Below, piece after piece: positions 18,876-27,762 of a stretch of 64,000 nucleotides of DNA. Location of the stretch: positions 62,001-126,000 of the forward strand of contig CAZSHG010000004.1 of NCBI GenBank assembly GCA_964606695.1. Reading direction: 5' to 3'. This stretch comes from CAZSHG01 sp964606695 [NCBI: uncultured bacterium]. Its GTDB lineage: Bacteria > UBP14 > UBA6098. The notes beneath the pieces are model-generated. The model had not been told where the DNA came from, did no database searches, and was given only the letters and a program-made list of their open reading frames with translations. The translations under genes and the position numbers were made by a program. Within the stretch, counting starts at the first letter, position 1, and each line of letters opens with the position of its first letter.

Positions 18876-19800
18876 ATATATCTTCATCTTCACAATTATC
18901 GCGGTTTTTACGATAATCTTGTCCTGCGTGGCACCACAGCCACCATCCCGTGAGACCATGGATACTGCGGAAAAAATGATATTCGATGAAATTAATCTCG
19001 ACAGAAGATTAAACGATATACACGGTCTGGAAAGAAGCCCGCGACTGGATTCTGTCGCAAAAGACCTGGCTCTGGACATGTTATCTATTAATTATGCTGA
19101 CGATCCTCTGGCGCTATCTCTCGATAAAAGGGAATTACAATCCGTGATGTCGGTAGCACAAATCGGCGTCGTCTATGAGAAAATCCCCCTCGAAGCCGGA
19201 TTATACAGAGACCTTTTTTACGAGGACATGTGTTTGGAAGATACAAACATCTTTCGAGATAAAATTTACAGTAGCGGCGGCATATCGGTAATATTCGATA
19301 ACAACGCGGTTTCCGCCTTCGTCGTTCTCGCTCAACTTGCGGACACCACTGCTGATGGCGAAGCCGTGCCGACTCTCGCGGGAAAACTCTGGCCGTCCGA
19401 TTCCCTTATTTCGAGAGAGGAACTCTTATTTGAACTTGTAAACGACGAGAGGAGTTCCGCCGGTCGCCGGAAACTGGTTCTCGATCCGCATTTGAGGGCA
19501 CTCGCGAGGATATACGCCGAAAAAATGCTCAAGACAGGATTTTTCGACCACAATGAACCAAGCGGAAAAGGCCTTCGCGAGCGAGTCATCTCGTCGAATA
19601 TGGAGAAATACTCGATCTGGGGAGAGAACCTGGCATCTCTATTAAATCCGACCGACCCGGCTGTCGAAGCGCACGAGGGCTTGATGGATTCACCCGGTCA
19701 CAGACAGAATATTATGGCATCGGACTACACGCATATAGGTATCGGTGCCGCGACGGACGGCAGTTGGTGGATTTTCGTTCAGCTTTTTGCCAAGGATTAA
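18856..19800 (+). CDS. CAP (SCP/PR-1) domain lipoprotein, probably with a degenerate second CAP half
   Basis: 314 residues from GTG at 18856. Lipobox TIILSC (Cys24) marks a lipoprotein. Residues ~185-314 are a CAP domain: ELLFELVNDERSSAGRRKLVLDP, FFDHNEPSGKGLRERV, WGENLAS, AHEGLMDSPGHRQNIM and HIGIGAATDGSWWIFVQLF, with the usual His/Glu cavity residues. Residues ~35-170 look like a second, eroded copy (MIFDEINLDRRLNDIHGLERSPRLDSVA...) lacking the GEN and SPGHR blocks. CAP proteins are secreted and bind lipids or cleave peptides in some cases; the bacterial role is mostly unknown. It overlaps the preceding gene by 20 bp and is followed by a second CAP lipoprotein one base later. Confidence 0.85.
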   Translation: MLKSNSKYIFIFTIIAVFTIILSCVAPQPPSRETMDTAEKMIFDEINLDRRLNDIHGLERSPRLDSVAKDLALDMLSINYADDPLALSLDKRELQSVMSVAQIGVVYEKIPLEAGLYRDLFYEDMCLEDTNIFRDKIYSSGGISVIFDNNAVSAFVVLAQLADTTADGEAVPTLAGKLWPSDSLISREELLFELVNDERSSAGRRKLVLDPHLRALARIYAEKMLKTGFFDHNEPSGKGLRERVISSNMEKYSIWGENLASLLNPTDPAVEAHEGLMDSPGHRQNIMASDYTHIGIGAATDGSWWIFVQLFAKD

Positions 19801-19801
19801 T

Positions 19802-20416
19802 ATGTTAGCGAACAGAATAGTCAGATTTTCGCTTTTATCGATGAGTATCATTGTCTTCTTAGTGGGATGCGGACTTAATCCCGCGGAGGAGGAAGACCTG
19901 CTCCCCAGGTCTCAGGTGCGTCCACTGGAGGACGATCTCTTCGAGCTGGTCAACATCGCCAGAGATGACGAAGGCGTGCCCACACTCGTTCACGATGAGG
20001 ATATTCGCGAAGTTGCCTATGAATATTCCGAGGATATGTATCGGCGCAATTTCTTCTCCCACGTCGATCCAGAGGGAGACGATGTAGTCGATCGGTTGGA
20101 CGCCGCCGGAATCGATTTCACTATGGCTGGCGAGAACATCGCATGGAATTCTGGTTCCAGCGACCCGGTGCGGGCCGCACATGATAGTCTGATGGCTTCC
20201 TCTGGACACCGTGCAAACATAGTCAACGAAAGCTTCACCCGTATCGGTTGCGGAATAGCCACCGACGGCGATCTTTATTATTATACCGAAGTTTTCACCG
20301 ACGACGCAACTTCATATATGTATTACGTGGATTTCGAATTCGATATTCGCAAACAGGAAAACCCCTGGGTTAGAACAACCTCATTCGAAAAGGCCTGGAA
20401 ATCATGGCAAGAATAA
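19802..20416 (+). CDS. CAP (SCP/PR-1) domain lipoprotein
   Basis: 204 residues; ATG at 19802 with AAGGA upstream. Lipobox VFLVGC (Cys23). A single CAP domain covers ~45-175: DLFELVNIARDDEGVPTLVH, FFSHVDPEGDDVVDRLDAAG, AGENIAWNSG, AHDSLMASSGHRANIV, RIGCGIATDGDLYYYTEVF. It is a paralogue of the C-terminal half of the preceding gene, so a tandem duplication is likely. The last 25 residues are outside the domain and basic. It overlaps the following 5'-nucleotidase gene by 13 bp. Confidence 0.88.
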   Translation: MLANRIVRFSLLSMSIIVFLVGCGLNPAEEEDLLPRSQVRPLEDDLFELVNIARDDEGVPTLVHDEDIREVAYEYSEDMYRRNFFSHVDPEGDDVVDRLDAAGIDFTMAGENIAWNSGSSDPVRAAHDSLMASSGHRANIVNESFTRIGCGIATDGDLYYYTEVFTDDATSYMYYVDFEFDIRKQENPWVRTTSFEKAWKSWQE

Positions 20417-22023
20417 TTTTTCTGATAATCATATTCGCGCTAACTACCCCCCTGTTCGGGGATAGTTGGGGAGTTAACGTATTTTTTAATAACGACCGTC
20501 ACGGTAGCATTGGCCCCGGCGAAGCGACCTTCATGAACCCCGAAATGCCACCGCCTCTGGGCAAGTTCCCGTCTGAGGTCGCGATACTGAAGAAATATCG
20601 CCAGTTGGCAAATGAAAAAGACGAAGGTTTCCTCTATCTTGACCAGGGGGATATCTATCAGGGCGCTCCGGTGGGCTCGCTAACAGAAGGCGAGGCTATC
20701 GTAGCGGCATACAACACCTTCCCGCCGGATATCGTTACGGTAGGCAACCACGAGTTCGACCACGGCCTCGACAAGTTCCTCAATATCGTTGAAAAGTCCG
20801 ATTTCACATGGCTGGGAGCTAACCTTATCGACAATCGCACCGGCGAAATCGTGGAAGGAGTCAAACCTTTTCTCATCCGCGAATTTGAGATGCCCAACGG
20901 CAAGACACTCAAAGTCGGCATTATCGGTATCACAACTCGCGATACCAAGACTATGTCCTTCCCGGAGAACACCGAGGGCATTTCGATCCTGGACGAGGCC
21001 AAAACCGCTACCGCCTTCGCAGAAACATTAAGAACTAAACATGACGTCGATTTCGTAATTGCAAGTTGTCATATGGGACTTCCATTCGACGCCAAGACTT
21101 CTTACGAGGAATTCTCCGAAATTGGTGCACAATACGACGAAGGTCATTACGGCGGTATAAATATGGTCGAGTTTGCCAACAGAGTCGAAGGTGTTGATGT
21201 CGCTTTTGGAGGCCATATTCACATCGGATACCACAAACCATGGGAGGACCCCGAGACTCATATGCTGGTATTCCAGAACTACGCCCACGGCACCGGACTG
21301 GCCGGCGTCAAATTCCTCTTCGACCCGAAATCCAAAGTCTTCCTTGGCTATGAACCAATCGCCATGGACGACGCGCTGGTTACATTATTCTCAGACGAAT
21401 TCTGGCCAGATAAAGATATGGCGGCCATAGTAGAATCACTTCAGGCCGAAGCGGAAAAGGGGCTGGCCGAACCGGTAGCCAAATCAACGGCGCTTATCCC
21501 GCGAGGGGACGCATCTACCAACAAAGTCGGCCACATAGTCTGCGACGCAATGATAGAAGCTGGCGACGCGGATGTGGCGATATCTAATATGGGCGGCGTT
21601 CGAGCCGAACTCCCCAGCGGGACTATCACCCGCGCCGACGTTTTCTCAGTCATGCCGTTCGATAATAAAGTAGTTGTTATACCGTTAAAAGGTCAGGCCG
21701 TAGTCGAAGTAATCGAACGAATGGCCGACAAATATAACGGCGCACTGATTGGCGGCGCAAAAGTGGTTTATAATATCGACAAGGGCACCGTTGAAAAACT
21801 AACCATCGACGGCGAAAACGTAGATTCGTCGGCAACCTACGATTTCGCCACAACCGATTATGTCTATTACAGCTATGGCGTTCCACAACTGGAGGCCGTC
21901 CCGAAAAGCGAAGTCCGTTTCACGGGAATACTGCTACGAGATGCTATCGAAAGGTGGCTAAAGAATAATTCCCCGGTAACTCCGGAAGTCGATGGCCGAT
22001 GGACAGTACATGAAGGGCAATAA
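20404..22023 (+). CDS. Secreted 5'-nucleotidase / 2',3'-cyclic phosphodiesterase, UshA type
   Basis: 539 residues with a signal peptide (MARIIFLIIIFALTTPLFG). The N-terminal metallophosphoesterase domain shows the two-metal motifs NNDRHG (~29), DQGDIYQG, GNHEFDHG (~117), CHMGLP and GGHIH (~277). The C-terminal 5_nucleotid_C domain covers ~340-539 (GHIVCDAMIEAGDADVAISNMGGVRAEL, PFDNKVVVIPLKG). Enzymes of this family dephosphorylate extracellular nucleotides to nucleosides and phosphate in the periplasm or at the surface. Its place among envelope genes, downstream of OB-fold and HhH proteins, would suit scavenging of nucleic-acid breakdown products. It ends one base before the next gene. Confidence 0.93.
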   Translation: MARIIFLIIIFALTTPLFGDSWGVNVFFNNDRHGSIGPGEATFMNPEMPPPLGKFPSEVAILKKYRQLANEKDEGFLYLDQGDIYQGAPVGSLTEGEAIVAAYNTFPPDIVTVGNHEFDHGLDKFLNIVEKSDFTWLGANLIDNRTGEIVEGVKPFLIREFEMPNGKTLKVGIIGITTRDTKTMSFPENTEGISILDEAKTATAFAETLRTKHDVDFVIASCHMGLPFDAKTSYEEFSEIGAQYDEGHYGGINMVEFANRVEGVDVAFGGHIHIGYHKPWEDPETHMLVFQNYAHGTGLAGVKFLFDPKSKVFLGYEPIAMDDALVTLFSDEFWPDKDMAAIVESLQAEAEKGLAEPVAKSTALIPRGDASTNKVGHIVCDAMIEAGDADVAISNMGGVRAELPSGTITRADVFSVMPFDNKVVVIPLKGQAVVEVIERMADKYNGALIGGAKVVYNIDKGTVEKLTIDGENVDSSATYDFATTDYVYYSYGVPQLEAVPKSEVRFTGILLRDAIERWLKNNSPVTPEVDGRWTVHEGQ

Positions 22024-22024
22024 A

Positions 22025-22957
22025 ATGCGAAAATCTCTGACCATAATCCTGATAACAATTTTTCTCGCTCTTCTTACCGGCTGTAAGAAAGAAGATCAAA
22101 CTAAACCCGAGAAACCGGCAAATGAAATTGGCGTGGACTTCTACTTCCCAAAAGCGGAGTTTTCGGAAGGCGAAGTCGTCTGTATGCGGGTTGTTTTTCG
22201 CAACGAAACCAGCGATACGATTTCCCTGTCTGAATATCCGTTGAAAAATTTCGAAATAGTCGCAATCGATGCACCTCCTGTTGAAAAAGTTCAACGAGCG
22301 GCATATATAACTCCTCCGCGAATGTGGCTCGTTCCAGGCGACAGTTCCTGGGACGTGGTTAATTTAACCGGGTTCTACGAAAATTCCGGGCCGGGTATGC
22401 TTGCTCCGGGAACTTATATGGTCAAGACGCATTCTTTTTTCTACGCTGGAGAGTATATACATAATCGCCTGCGCAAATTCGGCTACCGGGATTCTACGAC
22501 GTTCAAAATCGTCGAACCTTCCGGCGAAGCCGCAGAAGCAATGAATGAATATCGTGAAATAATGGCCGAAGTCGGCGGTCTGGATTCTCTCGTAGGAAAT
22601 ACCGATATCGATTTGCCCGACGAAAGCCGCGAAGAACTCGATTCGCTGGCGTTCAGGTATCCCTTAACTCCTATCGGCCAGAGAATTCTTATTAACGATC
22701 TGGGGATATGGTATCGTTCTGTTCCTATATCCAGATATTCAAAATTCTTCCAGAAGGTCCCGCCGAATTGTCCGTGTTGTCTCCATAGATACGTAATCGA
22801 CCGAATGATAAAGAGATATGTCCTCAAACGGGAACGCGAGGATCAACTCGACGTCGTTGAAATCGGGTTGGAAAAATTTCCTCCAGAATCGCCAGTAGGA
22901 GATTATCTAAGAAGAGCTTATTCTTTCAGGATGGAGGACGGTTTTCTGGTTCGATGA
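22025..22957 (+). CDS. Lipoprotein of unknown function
   Basis: 310 residues from ATG at 22025 (AAGGG upstream). Lipobox LALLTGC (Cys20), then charged KKEDQTK. Residues ~35-160 form a beta-rich, Ig-like region (EGEVVCMRVVFRNETSDTISL, WDVVNLTG, LAPGTYMVKTHSFFYAG), reminiscent of BsuPI-like or other protein-interaction folds; ~160-310 are helical, with a CPCC-type cysteine cluster (PPNCPCCLHRYVIDRM). I do not recognise a family. It is coupled to the following kinase-like gene (ATGA overlap), which suggests a joint role. Confidence 0.8.
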   Translation: MRKSLTIILITIFLALLTGCKKEDQTKPEKPANEIGVDFYFPKAEFSEGEVVCMRVVFRNETSDTISLSEYPLKNFEIVAIDAPPVEKVQRAAYITPPRMWLVPGDSSWDVVNLTGFYENSGPGMLAPGTYMVKTHSFFYAGEYIHNRLRKFGYRDSTTFKIVEPSGEAAEAMNEYREIMAEVGGLDSLVGNTDIDLPDESREELDSLAFRYPLTPIGQRILINDLGIWYRSVPISRYSKFFQKVPPNCPCCLHRYVIDRMIKRYVLKREREDQLDVVEIGLEKFPPESPVGDYLRRAYSFRMEDGFLVR

Positions 22958-23883
22958 GCAGTGCACCTGACAGCACCAGAATGCCCTACGAGCTCTCCGT
23001 CGAGGAGATACAAATATACGTATCTCCCCTTCTCGGCCTGGGCAACTCAAAACCTCGAAACAGAAAATGGCTAAAACGGTGGGTTCTGACCAACGCCGAA
23101 GTAGTTGAATTCGACGGTTCCAAACCGGTAGTCGTTAAAGGTCTTCGTTCGCCTTTTGACGCTCAGGCGATCATCCGTAGAGAATTACCGCCGGATGTTA
23201 ACGGCCTTATGCCCTTTTTTTACGGCGATTTCGTGATACGCGACACTCATTTCATGATCACTGCGGTCGCCGGGGGAAGTCAGCCTGAAAATTCAAGTGA
23301 CCTCCCGACCATCGCCGATGGCTTGCTTCAACTCGATGCTTTTTTCCGTCAATTCTGGGGGGAACGCGAGCTACCCGGTGGAATCGCACAGACCGAAATT
23401 ACGATAAAACCTTTAAAATCTGCATCCAGAAGACTGCCAGACGATCTTTCACAGCGATTAATTGAAATCGCCGAAGAACTCGAAAATTACCCGCTAAATT
23501 GCGTTACGAGTTATCCCACTGGCCTTATGCACGGCGATCCCGGTGTCGATAATTCTTTTATTTCCGACGAGGGCGTTGTCTTCATCGACGGCCCTGGCGA
23601 ATTCGGGCCGGAAATAGTGGATTTAGCTTATTTGATGCAATCCGCGGCGGCCACACTGGAGGATTTCGATCCCGAACCGACATTGAAAGCCCTCGCTGAA
23701 CATTACTACAAGCCAATCGATGAGTTTCGAGGAGATATGTTAATCGCGGACATCCTGGCGCACGTAAACGTCATCGCGTGGTTCCACCGATGTAGCGCAG
23801 AACTTCTGCCGGAATACGACGAATTATACGATCATCTCATCGAAGACCGAATCCGCGCGCTCGAAAGACTTTTGTCCGAATGA
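22954..23883 (+). CDS. Phosphotransferase of the aminoglycoside-phosphotransferase (APH) fold
   Basis: 309 residues; ATG overlaps the upstream TGA. The catalytic loop is LMHGDPGVDNSFIS (Brenner-type HGDxxxxN) and the metal-binding Asp is in VFIDGPGEFGPEIVDLAYL, as in APH/choline-kinase-like enzymes. The N-lobe lysine is probably in VVVKGLRSPFDAQAI. The substrate is unknown; family members phosphorylate aminoglycosides, homoserine, choline or other small hydroxylated molecules. No signal peptide, so cytoplasmic. Its neighbours do not suggest antibiotic resistance. Confidence 0.85.
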   Translation: MSSAPDSTRMPYELSVEEIQIYVSPLLGLGNSKPRNRKWLKRWVLTNAEVVEFDGSKPVVVKGLRSPFDAQAIIRRELPPDVNGLMPFFYGDFVIRDTHFMITAVAGGSQPENSSDLPTIADGLLQLDAFFRQFWGERELPGGIAQTEITIKPLKSASRRLPDDLSQRLIEIAEELENYPLNCVTSYPTGLMHGDPGVDNSFISDEGVVFIDGPGEFGPEIVDLAYLMQSAAATLEDFDPEPTLKALAEHYYKPIDEFRGDMLIADILAHVNVIAWFHRCSAELLPEYDELYDHLIEDRIRALERLLSE

Positions 23884-24536
23884 CTATGACCGCTCAGAAA
23901 GAGACATACGTAGCCATTATCGGCGACCTTGTGGGGTCGCGGAAAATCGAAGATCGACAGAAATTACAGCGACAGCTTCTCGATTCGTTATCGGATATTA
24001 ACAATAAATTCAAAGACTCTTTACATTCCGGGCTTATTGTAACCACCGGCGACGAATTTCAGGGGCTGGCGAAGGATCTTAAGACCGCTTATAATTTGAC
24101 AATTGAAATCAAACATCGCCTTTTCCCATATCGAGCCAGATTTGGAATCGGTCGAGGCACTCTCGATGTCTTTCCGGAAAACAAAGAATTCGCCATCGGT
24201 TTCGACGGCGAGGCGTTCTGGCGCGCGCGGGAAGCGATTCAGGAAAGCGAGAAGAGCCGTGTGTCCGTTGTTTTTCGCACCGGCGAAAAATTCGACGATA
24301 TCCTGAAATCAATCCAGAGCGGAATCGATTGGATTGTTAATAACAGGACGGAGAAACAGGCTAAAGCCACGACTCTATACCAAAGCGGCCTCAACCAGAA
24401 AAGGATTGCACAACAAATGAACACTAAACAACCTGGAATTAGTCGAATTCTAAAGGAAGGCGGTTGTTTTGCCGAAATTAATCTGAAGGAAGGATTTATC
24501 AGGATTATTGATAATTATTCGGATATTACTTATTAG
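23880..24536 (+). CDS. SatD family protein with C-terminal helix-turn-helix
   Basis: 218 residues; first ATG at 23880 overlaps the kinase stop, with a second in-frame ATG at 23886. The opening YVAIIGDLVGSRKIEDR and TTGDEFQGL (~55), RFGIGRGTLD and GFDGEAFWRAREA match the SatD family, named from the acid-tolerance operon of Streptococcus mutans. The last third holds a helix-turn-helix (SGLNQKRIAQQMNTKQPGISRIL), so it may bind DNA. Four inverted repeats lie directly downstream, between it and a small membrane-protein gene; SatD proteins are often paired with a DUF3307 membrane protein. Autoregulation at these dyads is an inference. Confidence 0.9.
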   Translation: MTMTAQKETYVAIIGDLVGSRKIEDRQKLQRQLLDSLSDINNKFKDSLHSGLIVTTGDEFQGLAKDLKTAYNLTIEIKHRLFPYRARFGIGRGTLDVFPENKEFAIGFDGEAFWRAREAIQESEKSRVSVVFRTGEKFDDILKSIQSGIDWIVNNRTEKQAKATTLYQSGLNQKRIAQQMNTKQPGISRILKEGGCFAEINLKEGFIRIIDNYSDITY

Positions 24537-24552
24537 AGTAATATTGCCAGGA

Positions 24553-24647
24553 TATAACGCTATAGCGTTATAATAAACCGACATAACGCTATGGTGTTAT
24601 ATGTCTTATTGTTGATATATTTAACAATTATATCGCTATTTCGATAT
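24553..24647 (+). promoter_or_regulatory. Cluster of four inverted repeats (candidate operators)
   Basis: The 137-bp gap between the SatD gene and 24674 is filled by dyads. A perfect 20-bp palindrome lies at 24553-24572 (half-site TATAACGCTA). A near copy lies at 24583-24600 (ATAACGCTATGGTGTTAT), 29 bp centre to centre, about three helical turns. ATTGTT/AACAAT (24608-24628) and ATATCG/CGATAT (24630-24647) follow. The repeated half-site ATAACGC suggests cooperative binding of a dimeric regulator; the SatD helix-turn-helix is one candidate. Confidence 0.6.
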
Positions 24648-24673
24648 ATTTTCACACTCGAAAAGAACCGGAT

Positions 24674-25132
24674 ATGAGTAATCAGACTAAAACGACACTA
24701 AAAAGACTATTTTCGGTCCTGCTAATCGCTCTCGCGTTAGCGCTGGTTCTTGTTCCTTTCAGTTTTACGAACTCAATTTGGTTTCGTTATTTAATAGCTT
24801 TTCTGCTTTTTTTCTGGGGTGTTCGCGGATGCAACTTCGCAGTGCGCGGGATATTATCACAATCGCAGTGCCCGACTGAATTAAGCGCCGAAACCGCTCC
24901 GGGAAGACAGGGCTTTGCAATAGGCGTTCTTGAACGATTTTTAATTATTACGATTATGCTTCTGGGCCGATATGAAGCGATAGGTTGGTTAGTCGCCGCA
25001 AAAGCACTTGCGCGGCACGAAATAAAGAAGGATAATAACATATCTGCCGAATGTTTTCTCATCGGCACACTGTCCAGTTTCTCATTCGCCCTATTGGCGG
25101 GTCTTTTGATTAAGTTCGTTTTAGGAGTATGA
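24674..25132 (+). CDS. Small integral membrane protein, DUF3307-like tail
   Basis: 152 residues with about four hydrophobic segments (approx. 12-32, 35-55, 85-105, 128-148). The C-terminal half (ERFLIITIMLLGRYEAIGWLVAAKALARHE, AECFLIGTLSSFSFALLAGLLI) resembles the end of the DUF3307 membrane proteins that often neighbour SatD genes. The AHLxGDF signature of the DUF3307 N-terminus is missing, so this may be a shortened relative. It sits downstream of SatD and the dyad cluster. Function is unknown. Confidence 0.75.
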   Translation: MSNQTKTTLKRLFSVLLIALALALVLVPFSFTNSIWFRYLIAFLLFFWGVRGCNFAVRGILSQSQCPTELSAETAPGRQGFAIGVLERFLIITIMLLGRYEAIGWLVAAKALARHEIKKDNNISAECFLIGTLSSFSFALLAGLLIKFVLGV

Positions 25133-25151
25133 AAAAACCACGGGAGGTCTT

Positions 25152-25355
25152 ATGCACAACGGCTGGTTGACTTATCTTTATCAGTTCCTTGTGGGCGGGC
25201 TGTTTTTTGCCGCGGGAACTATTTTCGTCGTCAAGGTGAAAGCCGCCGATCTATCTATCAAGGCGGACAGAACCTGGGTGACAGCACTTGTAATCGGTTA
25301 TCTGGGGCTGGCGCTTGTGTTCGGCGTCTGGACCTGGCTGGCTATCAACACGTGA
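25152..25355 (+). CDS. Small two-helix membrane protein, putative symporter accessory subunit
   Basis: 67 residues; ATG with GGGAGG upstream. Two transmembrane helices (about 8-28 and 43-63) flank a short basic loop (KVKAADLSIKADR). It lies 11 bp before a sodium/solute symporter, where many bacterial SSS transporters carry a short two-helix partner gene (as with DUF485, YhdT or DUF3311 proteins). An accessory or stabilising role is inferred from position only. Confidence 0.8.
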   Translation: MHNGWLTYLYQFLVGGLFFAAGTIFVVKVKAADLSIKADRTWVTALVIGYLGLALVFGVWTWLAINT

Positions 25356-25366
25356 GGAGGTAAATC

Positions 25367-27715
25367 ATGGATTTGATGGGAACTCCTCTCGATTATGGTA
25401 TTCTGATCGTTTACTTCGCCGGGATACTCGGCTTCGGTGCCTATTTCGCTCGCTACACGAAATCCACATCAGATTTCTTCTTCGGCGGACAGCGTTTCTC
25501 ATGGTGGTTGATCGCGGCGTCGCTCGTCGCAACGGGCATCGGGAGCTACAGCTTCCTGAAATATGCACAGACCGGATTCACCGCTGGCATGAGCTCAACC
25601 ATGACCTATCTCAACGACTGGTTCATGATTCCGCTGTTCATGTTTGGGTGGTTGCCGATAATCTATTTCAGCCGAATTAAATCGGTGCCACAATATTTCG
25701 AACGCCGATTCGACAGCAGAACCAGACTGGTGGCTACTATTTTCACGCTATTCTACCTGATCGGCTATATCGGTCTGAATTTTTACCTGATGGGACTGGC
25801 TCTACAGAGCCTTCTTGGCATCAATATGTGGATTGCAATTCCGGTCGTAGCGGTAATTAGCGCGATATACGTAACTACGGGCGGCCAGACGGCGGTCATC
25901 TTTACCGATTTAATACAGGGACTTTTCCTGTATATCGCCGGAGCTATTCTGCTTATTATCGGTCTATCGCATATCGGCGGCCTGCAGGAATGGTGGCAGA
26001 ATATCGATGTTGCCCATCGCCTTCCCTTCCCCGGTTTCAACCGACCGGCTGAATTCGAATTCAGCGGCATATTCTGGGGTGAGGGAATAGTCGGCACGCT
26101 GGCGTTCACGTTCATCAACCAGGGCTTTATCATGCGCTATCTGGCGGTGAAATCCGTGAACGCGGGCCGAAAGACATTGACATTTAATACTCTAATTCTG
26201 ATGCCCATCTCGGCAATCGTGGTCGGATGTATCGGTTGGGTAGCCGCGGCTATGGTTACAAAGGGCGAAATCAACACGGGTGTCAACGCCAAGGAAATAT
26301 TCATGATTGTCGCGAACGTCGTGGCGAAACCGGGGATTTTCGGTTTCGTCATTGCGGCGCTAACAGCGGCATTGATGAGCACCATCGATACGCTGATCAA
26401 CGCGGTGGCGGCTATCGGAATATTCGATATCTACAAGCCGCATATCAAAAAAGAAGCTTCCGAAAAGCATTATCTAAAGGCCAGTCGCGTAGTATCAGTA
26501 ATCGCGACAATTATCGGCCTGGCGCTGGTGCCGGCATTCTCGCAAAGCAGAAGCATTCTGCAGGCGCATTATGCGTTTGTAGCGATGATTACGCCGCCTA
26601 TGCTCGTGGCAATCTTCCTGGGTGTGCTATCGAAAAAATTCACTCCCAAAGCGGCTTTCTGGAGTATGATAATCGGCGGGATAATTATCCTCTCCAGCGT
26701 GATATTCCCGCAGATTATTATTCCTATAGCCAAAACTCACGGTCTAACGGACGGTAGCGAAGCTAACATAGTCTTCGAACGAATTGAAGGCCGGGAGATT
26801 ATGGGGCCTCGCGCGGCGTATAACTGGAAAGAGATTTTCGGGCAGGAGGAAGGCAAACCGACGGATTTCGTAGTTCAATATGAACTTAAAAGCGAATTCG
26901 ACGGGACATATAGCAACGAGCAGGAAGTATATACGAGGTTCGATACATTAAACAACACCGTAATTCAGCGGTATTGCGCGCCGTTGGGAGGTTTGGTTCC
27001 GCGTAGTAGCTATACTTTCCGAGTCGTCGATAAATCGCCGGAACCCGCACTTCCAGAAGCTCCGCCAACTACGGAAGAATCCGAACCGCTTACGGCAATC
27101 GACGATTCACTCGCTCCGGAAAAGGAAACACCGCCTCCTCCGGCAGAGAGAATATACGACGGCGTTCTGGACCTCGGCAGGGGACATGACGAACTGCCTA
27201 TAGTCGAAATAGTCGCCGAAGAGGACGTCCCGGACAGCCTGGAGGACGATTTCAGCCATTTCGGTTTTAAGACTGCCGGCGATTACGGCTATTTCCGTTC
27301 AGTGTTCGGACTTATCGTCTGTATGATAATCGGCATCGTAGTGTCGATTTTCACGAAACCTAAAGACAACGTGGACGGTTTGACCGTCAGTTCGATAGGA
27401 AAAGCCAAAGAATTCTTCAAGGGCGGAACGCCTAATGAAAAGGCCGGAAAGACAATTCGCGCTAAAATCGAATTATATGAAGGCGACGAAACAGTGGTTC
27501 ATCTCGATAGTCACGATATGAAAAAACTGGCCGCCGAACCGGGCGATTTATTATATGTAACCGATGCCCGATGGTGGCTCGGCGGTTTGCGTTCGACTCA
27601 TGTTAAGGCCGGAGAACCGCACGATCAACCCGGCCAAATTCGTATGTCCGAAAAGGTCTTCGAAGAAGCTAATTTCGTTGTGGGCAGGACGGTTAGAGTC
27701 GAAAAGATCATCTGA
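25367..27715 (+). CDS. Sodium/solute symporter (SSS family) with large C-terminal extension
   Basis: 782 residues; ATG with GGAGG upstream. Residues 1-~450 have the SSS topology (LDYGILIVYFAGILGFGAYFARYTKSTSDFFFGGQ, FTDLIQGLFLYIAGAILL, AALMSTIDTLINAVAAI), as in the SGLT/PanF/PutP families; the substrate is unknown. The protein is ~250 residues longer than usual. A segment at ~480-565 (VVQYELKSEFDG, LVPRSSYTFRVVD) looks like a fibronectin-III-type beta domain, then a Pro/Glu-rich stretch, another membrane helix (~645-665, FGLIVCMIIGIVVSIFT) and a ~100-residue soluble domain (IELYEGDETVVHLDSHDMKKLAAEPGD...). It is paired with the small membrane protein 11 bp upstream. Confidence 0.9.
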   Translation: MDLMGTPLDYGILIVYFAGILGFGAYFARYTKSTSDFFFGGQRFSWWLIAASLVATGIGSYSFLKYAQTGFTAGMSSTMTYLNDWFMIPLFMFGWLPIIYFSRIKSVPQYFERRFDSRTRLVATIFTLFYLIGYIGLNFYLMGLALQSLLGINMWIAIPVVAVISAIYVTTGGQTAVIFTDLIQGLFLYIAGAILLIIGLSHIGGLQEWWQNIDVAHRLPFPGFNRPAEFEFSGIFWGEGIVGTLAFTFINQGFIMRYLAVKSVNAGRKTLTFNTLILMPISAIVVGCIGWVAAAMVTKGEINTGVNAKEIFMIVANVVAKPGIFGFVIAALTAALMSTIDTLINAVAAIGIFDIYKPHIKKEASEKHYLKASRVVSVIATIIGLALVPAFSQSRSILQAHYAFVAMITPPMLVAIFLGVLSKKFTPKAAFWSMIIGGIIILSSVIFPQIIIPIAKTHGLTDGSEANIVFERIEGREIMGPRAAYNWKEIFGQEEGKPTDFVVQYELKSEFDGTYSNEQEVYTRFDTLNNTVIQRYCAPLGGLVPRSSYTFRVVDKSPEPALPEAPPTTEESEPLTAIDDSLAPEKETPPPPAERIYDGVLDLGRGHDELPIVEIVAEEDVPDSLEDDFSHFGFKTAGDYGYFRSVFGLIVCMIIGIVVSIFTKPKDNVDGLTVSSIGKAKEFFKGGTPNEKAGKTIRAKIELYEGDETVVHLDSHDMKKLAAEPGDLLYVTDARWWLGGLRSTHVKAGEPHDQPGQIRMSEKVFEEANFVVGRTVRVEKII

Positions 27716-27762
27716 TCTAACGAGACCGCCTGCATAGAATTGATTAAACCAGGGGATTGACG

